A DNA stretch of 64,000 bases from Sphingobium lactosutens DS20 (GCF_000445105.1 NZ_ATDP01000092.1:124001-188000), one strand, 5' to 3'; positions 43,351 through 52,590 are shown, counted from the first letter of the stretch. Notes: generated from the sequence alone by a model not told the origin. Numbers and translations: made by a program.

Positions 43351-44640
43351 TCAATCCGCGAAGGGATCGCGGACGAGGATGGTGTCGTCGCGTTCGGGAG
43401 AGGTGGATACGAGCGTGACCGGGCAGCCGATCAGCTCCTCGATCCGGCGGATATATTTGATCGCCTGCGCAGGCAGCTCGGCCCAGCTGCGCGCGCCCGC
43501 CGTGGTTTCGCTCCAGCCGCCGATGCTTTCGTAGATCGGCTCCGCGCGCGCCTGGTCCTGCGCATGGGCGGGGAGATAGTCGAAGCTGCGGTCGCCGATG
43601 CGATAGCCGGTGCAGATCTTCAGCTCCGCAAAGCCGTCGAGCACGTCGAGCTTGGTAAGGGCGATGCCGGTGACGCCCGATACCGCGACCGACTGGCGCA
43701 CCAGCACGGCGTCGAACCAACCGCAGCGGCGCTTGCGCCCGGTGACGGTGCCGAACTCATGGCCCCGCTCGCCCAGGCGCTGGCCGATATCATTATCCTG
43801 TTCGCTGGGGAAAGGGCCGGAGCCGACGCGGGTGGTATAGGCTTTGGTGATGCCAAGCACGAAGCCCGCGCCGCTGGGGCCAAGGCCGGTGCCGCTCGCC
43901 GCCGTGCCCGCCACCGTGTTGGACGAGGTGACGAAGGGATAGGTGCCATGGTCGATATCGAGCAAGGTGCCCTGCGCCCCTTCGAACAGGATGCGCTTGC
44001 CCTCGCTCTTGGCCTTGTTGAGCGTCAGCCAGACGGGCTTGACGAAGGGGAGGATGAAGGCGGCGATGTCGGTCAGGTCGGCGATCAGCGCCGCGCGGTC
44101 GATCGGGGCTTCGCCAAAGCCGGCGCGCAGTGCGTCATGATGCGCGGTCAGCCGGTCGATCTGCGGCCCCAGATCGTCAAGATGGGCAAGGTCGCACACG
44201 CGGATGGCGCGGCGGCCGACCTTGTCCTCATAGGCGGGGCCAATGCCGCGGCGCGTGGTGCCGATCTTGCCCGCGCCTGATGCATCCTCGCGCAGGCCGT
44301 CGAGGTCGCGGTGGAAGGGCAGGATCAGCGGGCAGGTTTCGGCGATCTCGAGATTGTCGGGGGTGATCTCCACCCCCTGCCCCTTCAATTTGGCGACCTC
44401 GTCCCGGAAATGCCAGGGATCGAGCACCACGCCATTGCCGATGACGGACAGGGTGCCGCGCACGATGCCCGAAGGGAGCAGCGACAGCTTGTAGACCTTG
44501 TCCCCCACGACCAGCGTGTGGCCGGCATTATGCCCGCCCTGGAAGCGGGCGACGACATCGGCGCGCTCCGACAGCCAGTCGACGATCTTGCCCTTGCCCT
44601 CGTCACCCCATTGGGCGCCGATCACGGTCACATTTGCCAT
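43351..44640 (-). CDS. purA: Adenylosuccinate synthetase
   Basis: Uses GTP to join IMP and aspartate, the first step to AMP; 429 aa. N-terminal [12 protein letters not shown] with the catalytic Asp, [12 protein letters not shown] with the catalytic His, and the C-terminal guanine site TKLDVLDG are all present. The start ATG is preceded by GGAAGGA at 7 nt. Its upstream region is the second copy of the guaA leader element. Downstream lies the 60-aa Myb-like gene. Confidence 0.98.
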   Translation of the reverse strand: MANVTVIGAQWGDEGKGKIVDWLSERADVVARFQGGHNAGHTLVVGDKVYKLSLLPSGIVRGTLSVIGNGVVLDPWHFRDEVAKLKGQGVEITPDNLEIAETCPLILPFHRDLDGLREDASGAGKIGTTRRGIGPAYEDKVGRRAIRVCDLAHLDDLGPQIDRLTAHHDALRAGFGEAPIDRAALIADLTDIAAFILPFVKPVWLTLNKAKSEGKRILFEGAQGTLLDIDHGTYPFVTSSNTVAGTAASGTGLGPSGAGFVLGITKAYTTRVGSGPFPSEQDNDIGQRLGERGHEFGTVTGRKRRCGWFDAVLVRQSVAVSGVTGIALTKLDVLDGFAELKICTGYRIGDRSFDYLPAHAQDQARAEPIYESIGGWSETTAGARSWAELPAQAIKYIRRIEELIGCPVTLVSTSPERDDTILVRDPFAD

Positions 44641-44668
44641 GGATACAATCCTTCCGCCCGCCGCGGTG

Positions 44669-45045
44669 ACCGGCCATGCCCTTCGACGGGACTCGGCATG
44701 CCGGTGGGATGAGGGACGCGCGGGCGTCCGAATGCGGGGCGCGGGGTAGCGGCATGGGGCCGCCGCGTCAAGGCTGGCCGCGCCGGAGCGTCGGGAGAGA
44801 GGGTCGCGCGGGCGTGTCGCCTTCGGCCGAAGTTCACAGTGTCGCAGGGCCTATGCGCCCATGAAGCGACCGCGACGCGACCATGAGGCGACCACGAAGC
44901 GACACCTGGCAGAAACGGCGTCGGCGGCCCGGCGATGGGCGCGCCGCGCGGCGAAGCGGCGCGTTGCGGGCTGGCGGCGGCGGGGCCGTGTGTGAAGGAC
45001 GCAGGCGTCATCCCCCCAATAGATCAGAGAAAATCCTACATTGGA
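44669..45045 (-). promoter_or_regulatory. purA upstream leader, copy 2 of the guaA/purA element
   Basis: Non-coding stretch aligned with 5061-5332. It has a hairpin near the gene (arms ACCGGCCATGCC and GGCATGCCGGT, 44669-44705, with CGACGGG in the loop), TTCACAGTGTCG at 44833, four 11-bp repeats at 44864-44907, GTGTGTGAAGGA near 44988, ATAGATCAG near 45020 and ACATTGGA ending 45045. TTCACAG begins 193 bp from the ATG here and 187 bp in the guaA copy. Middle blocks have diverged, the ends and repeats have not. Confidence 0.6.
44864..44907 (-). repeat. Tandem 11-bp repeat array (4 units) in purA leader
   Basis: Units on the plus strand are aagcgaccgcg, acgcgaccatg, aggcgaccacg, aagcgacacct. 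The third is identical to the third unit of the guaA array and the others differ by one to four bases. A fifth unit expected at 44908-44918 has decayed. Confidence 0.75.
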
Positions 45046-45108
45046 GGGGGGGGTGGATGGATCTGGCGGTCGCCCGGCGGGCCGGCCATGGGTCGGAGGA
45101 ACAGGACG

Positions 45109-45137
45109 GCCCTTCGACAAGCTCAGGGCGAACGGAG
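45109..45137. repeat. Half copy of repeat family A
   Basis: Reads gcccttcgacaagctcaggg then cgaacggag, matching the right half of the family A repeat at 10253-10370 but lacking the opposite arm. Confidence 0.6.
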
Positions 45138-45162
45138 TTATGTAGAAACGACCCTCATTCAC

Positions 45163-45244
45163 CGTCATCCCGGCCTTGAGCCGGGATCCCGCTTCTTCAT
45201 TTGAGCGAAGAAAAGCGGGATGCCGGGTCAAGCCCGGCATGACG
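45163..45244. repeat. Hairpin repeat, family B (gtcatcccgg type)
   Basis: An 82-bp imperfect palindrome. The outer arms are cgtcatcccggcc and gcccggcatgacg, the inner arms gatcccgcttcttc and gaagaaaagcggga. A related but distinct element is at 48669-48749. Confidence 0.75.
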
Positions 45245-45307
45245 ACTGTAGGAATGGCAGGAAGCGACCACTATCGGACGCTCGCTTGTTCCCATATAGA
45301 AAGTCAG

Positions 45308-45769
45308 ATGGGTCTATTTCGCCGGAAGAAGAATACTCCACACCCGCTTGCGGATTTGGATGTATGGATAGTGCCGCTTCATGTGAAAGCCGGTGCAGAA
45401 ACGCTCCCCGATCGCTTCATCGGTGCATTTGTTAGCGTGATTTGTCGAGCGGAAAACCCGAACCTTGCCGCTTGGTCAGCTATTCAAGCCATTGAAACTA
45501 TGGGTTATTCAGTGCCAGAAAGTCCAACAAAAGTAGATCATATGAAAGCATCGGATTTCGCAAATCTGGTTGCAGACAATTGGGCTGGTCTTGCACATGA
45601 GCTGCCCAGCCAGACTGAGTTTTATGCTCGAATGGCCGAACACAGAGCGGTGCTTGGCCCATTCGCCGCCTACGAGGCCTCGCAACAATCAGAAAGCCGA
45701 CAGTCCCCTATCCACTCAACCTCGCCGTTCATTGAGGCCGCTTGGCGGGCCGTCCGGGATTCCCCGCGA
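45308..45769 (+). pseudogene. Hypothetical gene, 3' end lost at the hisZ junction
   Basis: From ATG at 45308 (MGLFRRKKNTPHPLADLDV) a protein-like sequence of about 140-150 residues can be read, with strand and helix patterns (FIGAFVSVICRAENPN, WSAIQAIETMGY, ELPSQTEFYARMAEH). Its base composition is more AT-rich than the flanks. No stop occurs before hisZ; the frame stays open in antisense across hisZ, where the sequence becomes shadow-like. The natural C-terminus is therefore missing or undefined. No family recognised. Probably a remnant of a transferred gene. Confidence 0.5.
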
Positions 45770-46900
45770 TCAATAAGCGCGCGGGCCTGCGCCATCGAGC
45801 CAGTGGGAGCAGCGTTGGGCGGAGCCGTCTTCGCCTTCGCTGAGGGCGGCGATGGTGTGCCAGCCTTCGCCGCGCAGTTCCGCCGCGCGGGCAGGGTCGT
45901 GGCCCAGGGGCAGGAACAGGCGTTTCGGGCTGTCGCCGCCAAAGCCCGCGTCGATCAGCGGGTCGGGATAGAGCGAAAAGCCCATCGCCGGTTCGTCGGC
46001 GCCATCGGCGCGGGCGATGGCGTAGCTGCCGCCGCGGCCGATTTCGCCGACGAAACCTTCGGCGAAGATCGAGAAGCCGAACCAGGTCTGGAATTCAAAG
46101 CCGTGGCGTTCGGTGGGATCGAGCGTCAGGGTGATGTCCCAGCCAATGGGTTTGGCGATGGCGCGCAGGCCCGCGATGCGGCTGTCGATCGCGCCGCCGA
46201 CACGGGCGCTGAATGCCTCCAGCCGCTCCATCGCGGCGTGGAACGGGCCGGTCGCTTCGATGAGCGGCAGATAGGCGGCGGCGGCCGGGCCGTGGGCGGC
46301 GAGCGCGCCGGCATCCTTGGCGTCGAGTTCGGCGCGCACCGCCTCGACCTGGGCGCCGCCAAGCGGCAACGGGCCGGCGGCGAGCATGTCGACAAGGTCA
46401 GGGAGCGTGAAGTCGATGGTGATGCCGGTGACGCCGGCGGCCTGCAACGCCTCTATCGCGATGTTGACGATTTCGACGGCGGCCGGGACGCTGTCGCTGC
46501 CGATGAGTTCGGCGCCCAGCTGCATCTTTTCACGCTCGGGGCGCAGTTGGCTCGCCTTTTGCCGGATGACGGGGCCGGCATAGGAGAGGCGCAGCGGGCG
46601 CGGCGCGGCGGCAAGGCGGGTGGCGGCGATGCGGCCGACCTGCGCGGTCATGTCCGGGCGGAAGGCCAGGGTCCGCTGCGATACCGGATCGACCACGCGC
46701 ACCAGATCCTGCGCCCGCATGGAGGTGAGCCGTTGCGTCAGCGTATCCTCAAATTCCGCGAGCGGGGGCATGACCCGTTCATAGCCATGGGTCGCGACGG
46801 TATCGAGCACGCGCCGCACCAGCCGCGCGGAGGCTTCGGCCTGGGGCGGCAGGCGATCGGACAGCCCTTCGGGCAGAAGGCCGGGGGGGATGGTAGTCAT
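45770..46900 (-). CDS. hisZ: ATP phosphoribosyltransferase regulatory subunit
   Basis: A 376-aa histidyl-tRNA-synthetase-like protein that lacks the anticodon domain and activates the short form of HisG in histidine synthesis. Motif 2-like TLAFRPDMTAQVGRIAA, HisRS-like RLSYAGPVIRQK and the GGGSYAIAR-like GRGGSYAIAR are visible. hisG is not in the window. Its 3' end abuts the truncated hypothetical gene; its 5' side carries a family A repeat. Confidence 0.93.
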   Translation of the reverse strand: MTTIPPGLLPEGLSDRLPPQAEASARLVRRVLDTVATHGYERVMPPLAEFEDTLTQRLTSMRAQDLVRVVDPVSQRTLAFRPDMTAQVGRIAATRLAAAPRPLRLSYAGPVIRQKASQLRPEREKMQLGAELIGSDSVPAAVEIVNIAIEALQAAGVTGITIDFTLPDLVDMLAAGPLPLGGAQVEAVRAELDAKDAGALAAHGPAAAAYLPLIEATGPFHAAMERLEAFSARVGGAIDSRIAGLRAIAKPIGWDITLTLDPTERHGFEFQTWFGFSIFAEGFVGEIGRGGSYAIARADGADEPAMGFSLYPDPLIDAGFGGDSPKRLFLPLGHDPARAAELRGEGWHTIAALSEGEDGSAQRCSHWLDGAGPRAY

Positions 46901-46938
46901 GAACGGCCCTTTAGCGGAAATTGCCGCTTATTCCACTT

Positions 46939-47052
46939 CGTTCGTCCTGAGTAGGGCTGAGCGACGTCGAAGACCCGTATCGAAGGATGGCCTTGTGCAT
47001 CTCCTTCGATACGCCATTTCGACTTCGCTCAATGGCTACTCAGGACGAACGG
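46939..47052. repeat. Dispersed inverted repeat, family A, second full copy
   Basis: A 114-bp imperfect palindrome with ends cgttcgtcctgagtag and ctactcaggacgaacgg, matching 10253-10370. It sits between the hisZ start and the serA stop, where it could act as a terminator for serA. Confidence 0.8.
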
Positions 47053-47063
47053 ATAGGGAAACC

Positions 47064-48644
47064 TTACGCGAAGCGGAGCAGCTTGACCTGGTTGACGCCG
47101 GTGAGGTTACAGATTTCCCAGCGCAGCGGTTCGGTGACGGTGCCGTCAACCGAGAGCAGCAGCACCGCTTCGCCGCCCTGGTCGCGGCGGCCAAGGTGGA
47201 AGGTGCCGATATTGACGTTCGCTTCGCCGAGCGTCGAGCCCAAACGGCCGATGAAGCCGGGCGCATCCTGATTGACGATGTAGAGCATCGTGCCGCCAAG
47301 ATCGGCCTCCACCTTGATGCCGAACAGTTCGACAAGGCGCGGCTGCGCATGGCCGAACAGCGTGCCGGCGACCGAGCGATCGCCATTGGCGGTGGTGACG
47401 GTGACGCGGACCAGCGTCTGATAGTCGCCTTCGCGGTCATGGCGGACTTCGCGCACGTCAAGGCCGCGTTCCTTGGCCAGGAAGGGCGCGTTCACCATGT
47501 TCACCGTGTCGGAATAGACGCGCATGAGGCCGGCGAGGACGGCGGCGGTGATCGGCTTGGGATTGAGCTGCGCGGCCTGACCCTCGACCTCAACCGCCAC
47601 GCCGGTGATCGCGTCGCCTTCCAGCTGGCCAATCAGGCTGCCCAGCTTTTCGGCTAGCGCCATATAGGGCTTCAATTTGGGCGCTTCTTCGGCGCTGAGG
47701 CTCGGGACGTTCAGCGCATTGGTGATGCCGCCGTCGAGCAGATAGTCGCTGAGCTGTTCGGCGACCTGGAGCGCGACATTGACCTGCGCCTCGTCGGTCG
47801 ACGCGCCCAGATGCGGGGTGCAGATGAAATTGGGCGTGCCGAACAGGGGCGATTCCTTGGCCGGCTCGGTCTGGAACACGTCGAGCGCGGCGCCCGCGAC
47901 CTGGCCCGAATCGAGCGCATCCTTGAGCGCGGCCTCATCGATCAGGCCGCCGCGCGCGCAGTTGATGATGCGCACGCCCTTCTTGGTCTTGGCAAGGTTC
48001 TCGCGGCTGAGGATGTTGCGGGTCTGATCGGTAAGCGGCGTGTGCAGCGTGATGAAGTCGGCCTTTGCCAGCAGCGTGTCGAGATCGGCCTTTTCCACGC
48101 CCATTTCGACGGCGCGCTCCGGCGTCAGGAAGGGATCGAAGGCGACGACCTTCATCTTGAGGCCGAGCGCACGGCTCGCCACGATCGAGCCGATATTGCC
48201 CGCGCCGATGAGGCCCAACGTCTTGCCGGTGACTTCGACGCCCATGAAACCGTTTTTGGGCCACAGGCCTTGTTGCGTCTGCGCATTGGCTTCGGGCAGC
48301 TGGCGGGCGAGCGCGAACATGAGGGCGATGGCGTGTTCGGCGGTGGTGATGGAATTGCCGAACGGCGTATTCATGACGATCACGCCCTTGGCCGAGGCAT
48401 AGGGAATGTCGACATTGTCGACGCCGATGCCGGCGCGGCCGATGACCTTGAGGTTCGTCGCGGCGTCGAGAATGTCCTTCGTCACCTTGGTCGAGCTACG
48501 GATGGCGAGGCCGTCATAGTCGCCGATGATGGCTTTCAATTCTTCGGGCGTCTTGCCGGTGATGACGTCGACGTCGACGCCGCGTTCCTGGAAGATGGCG
48601 GCGGCGCGGGGGTCCATTTTGTCGGAAATGAGGACTTTGGGCAT
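47064..48644 (-). CDS. serA: D-3-phosphoglycerate dehydrogenase
   Basis: First step of serine synthesis, 526 aa, the long form with an intervening domain and C-terminal ACT domain. Start MPKVLISDKMDPRAA at 48644; upstream open frame covers only a repeat. NAD motif GLIGAGNIGSIVA, catalytic Arg/Glu/His region with NCARGGLIDEAAL and CTPHLGASTDEAQ. The ACT domain begins near TMLYIVNQDAPGFIG. It follows serC by 122 bp on the same strand. Confidence 0.97.
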   Translation of the reverse strand: MPKVLISDKMDPRAAAIFQERGVDVDVITGKTPEELKAIIGDYDGLAIRSSTKVTKDILDAATNLKVIGRAGIGVDNVDIPYASAKGVIVMNTPFGNSITTAEHAIALMFALARQLPEANAQTQQGLWPKNGFMGVEVTGKTLGLIGAGNIGSIVASRALGLKMKVVAFDPFLTPERAVEMGVEKADLDTLLAKADFITLHTPLTDQTRNILSRENLAKTKKGVRIINCARGGLIDEAALKDALDSGQVAGAALDVFQTEPAKESPLFGTPNFICTPHLGASTDEAQVNVALQVAEQLSDYLLDGGITNALNVPSLSAEEAPKLKPYMALAEKLGSLIGQLEGDAITGVAVEVEGQAAQLNPKPITAAVLAGLMRVYSDTVNMVNAPFLAKERGLDVREVRHDREGDYQTLVRVTVTTANGDRSVAGTLFGHAQPRLVELFGIKVEADLGGTMLYIVNQDAPGFIGRLGSTLGEANVNIGTFHLGRRDQGGEAVLLLSVDGTVTEPLRWEICNLTGVNQVKLLRFA

Positions 48645-48668
48645 GGCGAATTGCCTTTCTTTGCAATT

Positions 48669-48749
48669 CGTCATCCTGACGAAAGTCAGGATCTCAGGCG
48701 GCGAAGTCGTAGCTAGAGGCCTGAGATCCCAGCCTTCGCTGGGATGACG
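48669..48749. repeat. Hairpin repeat between serC and serA, family C
   Basis: An 81-bp palindrome-like element: ends cgtcatcctgacgaaagtc and cagccttcgctgggatgacg, with inner gatctcagg / cctgagatc. Typical of sphingomonad dispersed hairpins. It lies within the serC-serA gap and must be read through if they share a transcript. Confidence 0.7.
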
Positions 48750-48766
48750 AGAAACGTAGCGTGGGG

Positions 48767-49927
48767 TTAAGCGGCCTTGGTCTGGGCGTAGGCCCAGTCG
48801 AGCCAGGGGCCGAGCGCTTCGATATCGGCGGTTTCCACCGTCGCGCCGCACCAGATGCGCAGGCCCGCCGGCGCGTCGCGATAGCCGGCGATGTCATAGG
48901 CCGCGCCTTCCTTTTCGAGGAGCGCGGCGAAGGCCTTGATAAAGGCTTCGTCCGCGCCCTCGACCGTCAGGCAGACGCTGGTCTTCGAACGCGAGGCGGG
49001 ATCGGCGGCGAGATGGCCGAGCCAGTCGCGATCCGCGACGATCTTGTCCAGAGCGGCCGCGTTGGCGTCGGAGCGGGCGATCAGCCCCTTGAGGCCGCCG
49101 AGCGACTTGCCCCATTCGAGCGCGAAGATCGCGTCCTCGACCGCCAGCATGGAGGGCGTGTTGATCGTTTCGCCCTTGAAGATGCCTTCGGCAAGCTTGC
49201 CCTTGGCCATCAGGCGGAAGACCTTGGGCAGCGGCCAGGACGGGGTATGGGTTTCGAGCCGTTCGACCGCGCGGGGGCCCAGGATCAGGACGCCATGGCC
49301 GCCCTCCCCGCCCAGCACCTTCTGCCAGGAGAAGGTGGCGACGTCGATCTTCGTCCAGTCGATGTCATAGGCGAAGACCGCGCTGGTCGCGTCCGCAAAG
49401 GTCAGGCCCTGACGGTCGGCGGGAATCCAGTCGGCATCGGGCACGCGCACGCCCGACGTGGTGCCGTTCCAGGTGAAGAGCACGTCGGTGCTGAAATCGA
49501 CCTGAGTGAGATCGGGCAGCTGGCCATAATCGGCGCGAATGATGGTGGGGTCGAGCTTGAGCTGCTTGGCGGCGTCCGTCACCCAGCCTTCGCCGAAGCT
49601 TTCCCAGGCGAGCGTGGTGACGGGGCGCGCGCCCAGCATCGTCCACATCGCCATTTCAAAGGCGCCGGTATCGGAGCCGGGGACGATGCCGATACGGTGC
49701 GTGTCGGGCAGCTGCAAAATCTCGCGCATCAGGTCGATGCAATAAGCGAGGCGGGTCTTGCCGATCTTGGCGCGGTGCGAGCGGCCGAGCGAGTCCGTGC
49801 TCAGCTTGTCGGCGCTCCACACGGGTGGCTTGGCGCAGGGACCGGAAGAGAAAAAGGGGCGTGCCGGCGTGGTGGCGGGCTTTGCGGCAGGCGCAATGGT
49901 GGCGTCGGCGGCAGTCAGATCAGTCAT
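48767..49927 (-). CDS. serC: Phosphoserine aminotransferase
   Basis: Second step of serine synthesis, also used for pyridoxine; 386 aa, the alphaproteobacterial type. RPFFSSGPCAKPP at the N-terminus, GTTSGVRVPDADWI, and the PLP lysine in DVATFSWQKVLGGEGGHG are seen. SD AAGGAG lies about 9 nt upstream of the ATG. Upstream it has a structured leader candidate. Confidence 0.95.
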   Translation of the reverse strand: MTDLTAADATIAPAAKPATTPARPFFSSGPCAKPPVWSADKLSTDSLGRSHRAKIGKTRLAYCIDLMREILQLPDTHRIGIVPGSDTGAFEMAMWTMLGARPVTTLAWESFGEGWVTDAAKQLKLDPTIIRADYGQLPDLTQVDFSTDVLFTWNGTTSGVRVPDADWIPADRQGLTFADATSAVFAYDIDWTKIDVATFSWQKVLGGEGGHGVLILGPRAVERLETHTPSWPLPKVFRLMAKGKLAEGIFKGETINTPSMLAVEDAIFALEWGKSLGGLKGLIARSDANAAALDKIVADRDWLGHLAADPASRSKTSVCLTVEGADEAFIKAFAALLEKEGAAYDIAGYRDAPAGLRIWCGATVETADIEALGPWLDWAYAQTKAA

Positions 49928-50013
49928 GTCATGCTTCTCCTTGCAGAGAGCGCGCGCGGCGTTGGGACCGCGTGGCCCGTCGGCCGCCCTAAAGATCGCA
50001 GCGAAAGAGTCAA
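49928..50013 (-). promoter_or_regulatory. Candidate serC leader RNA
   Basis: On the minus strand, between serC and a TTGACT at 50008-50013, there is a hairpin GGGCC-ACGC-GGTCC (49965-49978) followed by a CGCG-rich segment and the ribosome site. An alphaproteobacterial 'serC RNA motif' is known upstream of serC; position and hairpin fit, but I could not check the covariance model. Confidence 0.35.
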
Positions 50014-50088
50014 GGCGATTGTCGGAATGCGACGAGCCGAGCGGGCGGTTAACTTTCGTAAAGGATTGGGTTGGTAAACATCCGATTC

Positions 50089-50790
50089 ATGGAAAAGCGG
50101 GCGATGAGCAATCTGCGCGGCGCGGCCACGGCTGCGCTATTGGCAAGCATGATGACACTGGCGGGGTGCGGCGGCGACCTGGTGCCGCGCGGCAAGGTGG
50201 CGCGTGCGTCGAAGCCGGTCCGCGCACCTGCGCGCGCGACGCGCCCGCCATCGCAACCGGCGCTGGAGACGCGGCAATGTTTCGCGAAACTGCAATCCCA
50301 GTCGGTCAATTTCCAGCCCCTGCCTGACCGCAATTTCGGCGGCGGATGCAGCGCGATCGGCAGCGTCAAGCTGCTCGACATCGGGGTGCCCGCCACGGGC
50401 CTGGGGGCGATGACATGCAATCTGGCCGCCAATTTCGCCGCCTGGGCGCGCTATGCCGTGCAACCGGCGGCGCGGCTGGTGCTGGGCGCGGAAATCGAGA
50501 AGATCGAAACGTTCGGCACCTATAATTGCCGCCCGATCGCCGGCAGCGCGAAGCTGAGCGAACATGCGCACAGCAACGCGATCGACGTGTCGGCCTTCGT
50601 CCTGTCGGACGGGAGGCGGATCACGGTGCAGCAGGGCTGGCATGGCGACCGGCAGACGCGCCAGTTTCTGAGCCTGATCCACGCCAGCGCGTGCAAGCGG
50701 TTCAACACCGTGCTCAGCCCCGACTATAACGCCGCGCATCACGACCATTTCCATTTCGACATGGGCGGGAGGGGCGGTTTTTGCCGCTGA
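50089..50790 (+). CDS. Extensin-like C-terminal domain lipoprotein
   Basis: A 233-aa exported protein with lipobox MMTLAGC. The extensin-like domain contains SEHAHSNAIDVSAF and HHDHFHFDMG, the HxxxxxD and HxH pattern of LAS-type zinc peptidases, so it may act on peptidoglycan. Four or more cysteines (RQCFAKL, GGGCSAIG, MTCNLA, YNCRPI) probably form disulfides. The start is uncertain: ATG 50089 or 50104, or TTG 50071 with AAAGGA before it. Confidence 0.8.
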   Translation: MEKRAMSNLRGAATAALLASMMTLAGCGGDLVPRGKVARASKPVRAPARATRPPSQPALETRQCFAKLQSQSVNFQPLPDRNFGGGCSAIGSVKLLDIGVPATGLGAMTCNLAANFAAWARYAVQPAARLVLGAEIEKIETFGTYNCRPIAGSAKLSEHAHSNAIDVSAFVLSDGRRITVQQGWHGDRQTRQFLSLIHASACKRFNTVLSPDYNAAHHDHFHFDMGGRGGFCR

Positions 50791-50880
50791 GGCGTCGGCG
50801 CGGCCTTTCCCACGCGCCAGGACGCGATTCTGTGACCGGGCGTCTTGGCAATGTCATCGCCGACGCCTAATTGGCCATGG

Positions 50881-51759
50881 ATGACAAGAAAAGAGATTGA
50901 GGAACGCAAGTTCCGCCCTGCCCGCGAAGAGGCAGGCGACGCCGCCAAGCAGACCGGCACCCCCCAGACGCAGAGCGCCGCCTATCGGCTGGCCTTTCAG
51001 GATGACGAATTCCTGCTGCGCGAAGACCTGCGGCCCGTGCGCTTCCAGCTGGAATTGCTGAAACCCCAGTTGCTGATGGACGAGGCGAAGATCGAATCGA
51101 CCTTCGTGTTCTACGGGTCGGCGCGCATTCCCGAACCCGACCAGGTGCAGGCGCGGATCGACGCCGCGCCAACGCCCGAACTCAAGCGGCTGGCGGAAAA
51201 TCTGGGTCGGAAGGCGCATTATTACGAGGAAGCGCGCAAGCTGGCGCGCATCGCCGCCCAATATCCGGTGAACGAGGCGGGATGCCGCCATTTCGTCGTC
51301 TGTTCAGGTGGCGGCCCGTCGATCATGGAAGCGGCCAATCGCGGCGCGCAGGATGTCGGCCAGACCACCATCGGCATGAACATCGTCCTGCCGCACGAAC
51401 AGGCGCCCAATCGCTTCGTGACGCCGGAGCTGAGTTTCCAGTTCCACTATTTCGCGCTGCGCAAGATGCATTTCCTGCTGCGCGCCCGTGCGCTGGCGGT
51501 GTTCCCCGGCGGGTTCGGCACGTTCGACGAAATGTTCGAATTGCTGACCCTCATCCAGACCGGTAAGATGAAGCCCATTCCGATCCTGCTCTATGGCAAG
51601 GAGTTCTGGAACCGCGTCGTGGATTTCGAGGCGCTGGCGGACGAAGGGGTGATTTCACACAAGGATCTGGACCTTTTGACCTGGGTCGAAAGCGCGCAGG
51701 AAGGATGGGACGCGGTGCAGCGTTTCTATGAGGATAGCGACGTGCCGGGGTGCGACTAA
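50881..51759 (+). CDS. LOG family protein (TIGR00730/lysine decarboxylase-like)
   Basis: A 292-aa Rossmann protein of the LOG family. The motifs are FYGSARIPEPDQ, CSGGGPSIMEAANRGA and PGGFGTFDEMFELL, the last being the PGGxGTxxE signature of nucleoside 5'-monophosphate phosphoribohydrolases. Likely cleaves a nucleotide to base plus ribose 5-phosphate; in plants LOG makes cytokinin. A long helical N-terminal extension (about 60 residues) is present. The start at MTRKEIEERKF is chosen by similarity; 50845 or 50851 are alternatives. Confidence 0.88.
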   Translation: MTRKEIEERKFRPAREEAGDAAKQTGTPQTQSAAYRLAFQDDEFLLREDLRPVRFQLELLKPQLLMDEAKIESTFVFYGSARIPEPDQVQARIDAAPTPELKRLAENLGRKAHYYEEARKLARIAAQYPVNEAGCRHFVVCSGGGPSIMEAANRGAQDVGQTTIGMNIVLPHEQAPNRFVTPELSFQFHYFALRKMHFLLRARALAVFPGGFGTFDEMFELLTLIQTGKMKPIPILLYGKEFWNRVVDFEALADEGVISHKDLDLLTWVESAQEGWDAVQRFYEDSDVPGCD

Positions 51760-51760
51760 T

Positions 51761-51884
51761 CCCTCTCCCCACGGGGGAGGGGGACGCGAGACTTGGCGGC
51801 TATGCCGCCTAGTCGCAGCCGGAGAGGGGGTGCGCCCAACGCTAAGCCCCCTCTTCCAACTTCGCCTAGGGGAGAAGGTCAGAG
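51761..51884. repeat. Nested hairpin element between LOG gene and nucleotidase
   Basis: Outer arms ccctctcc (51761-51768) and ggagaggg (51831-51838) enclose ctcccc/ggggag and ggcggc-tat-gccgcc (51795-51809) hairpins. A second part with gccccctcttcc and aggggagaagg follows. It looks like a dispersed intergenic element and could end LOG transcription. Confidence 0.55.
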
Positions 51885-51922
51885 ACCTTGCCCTGCAACC
51901 CGCATCGCTCTAGGGCGCGGCC

Positions 51923-52588
51923 ATGTTGCCGGCGCTTTCCCATGTCGATAGCTGGATCTTCGATCTGGACAATACGCTCTATCCGGCGAAGGCGGACCTG
52001 TTCGCGCTGATCGACGTCAAGATGGGCGAATATATTCAGGGGCTGCTCGGCTGCGACCCGGTGCTGGCACGCGAGACGCAGAAACGCTATTTCATCGAGC
52101 ATGGCACCACGCTGTCGGGCCTGATGCATCATCATGGCATCGAGCCGCGCGAATTTCTCGACTATGTTCATGACATTTCGATGGAGCGGCTGGAGGTCGA
52201 CCCCGCGCTCAATGCCGCGATCGAGGCGCTGCCGGGGCGCAAGCTGATCTTCACCAACGGCGACGCCGATTATGCCGGGCGCGTGCTGGAGAAACTGGGC
52301 CTTTCCGACGCGTTCGAGCTGATCCACGACATTCATGCCTGCCAATATGTGCCCAAGCCCGACCCGTCGGGCTATGATGCGCTATGCAAGATCCATGATA
52401 TCGACCCGGCGCGCGCCGCCTTCTTCGAGGATATGGCGCGCAACCTGCGCCCGGCCAAGGCGATCGGCATGGCGACCATCTGGGTCAATAACGGGTCGGA
52501 GGCGGGCAATCATGACCATCATCCCGACTTCATCGATTTCGAAACCGACCATCTGACGCCATTTCTGGCTGACATTCTGGGGAAATGA
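51923..52588 (+). CDS. Pyrimidine 5'-nucleotidase (HAD family)
   Basis: A 221-aa HAD phosphatase of the SDT1/pyrimidine 5'-nucleotidase type. Catalytic motif I is FDLDNTLYP with both Asp; motif II ends KLIFTNGD; motif III Lys lies in [11 protein letters not shown]; motif IV is FFEDMARNL. It dephosphorylates UMP/CMP-type nucleotides. It is followed directly by dapD, whose first possible ATG overlaps the stop. Confidence 0.88.
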   Translation: MLPALSHVDSWIFDLDNTLYPAKADLFALIDVKMGEYIQGLLGCDPVLARETQKRYFIEHGTTLSGLMHHHGIEPREFLDYVHDISMERLEVDPALNAAIEALPGRKLIFTNGDADYAGRVLEKLGLSDAFELIHDIHACQYVPKPDPSGYDALCKIHDIDPARAAFFEDMARNLRPAKAIGMATIWVNNGSEAGNHDHHPDFIDFETDHLTPFLADILGK

Positions 52589-52590
52589 CC

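Larger units (their letters stand above)
45046..45307. other. Repeat-filled intergenic stretch upstream of the purA leader
   Basis: No gene recognised. With the purA leader it makes a 667-bp gap (44641-45307) without a confident coding region. It contains a half copy of repeat family A and a full hairpin of a second repeat family (next entries), then AT-richer sequence leading into the truncated hypothetical gene. Confidence 0.55.

Noticed and set aside
45176..46954. 592-codon fused frame through the truncated hypothetical gene and across hisZ
   Set aside because: Only the first part after 45308 has protein-like composition; the rest mirrors hisZ on the other strand.
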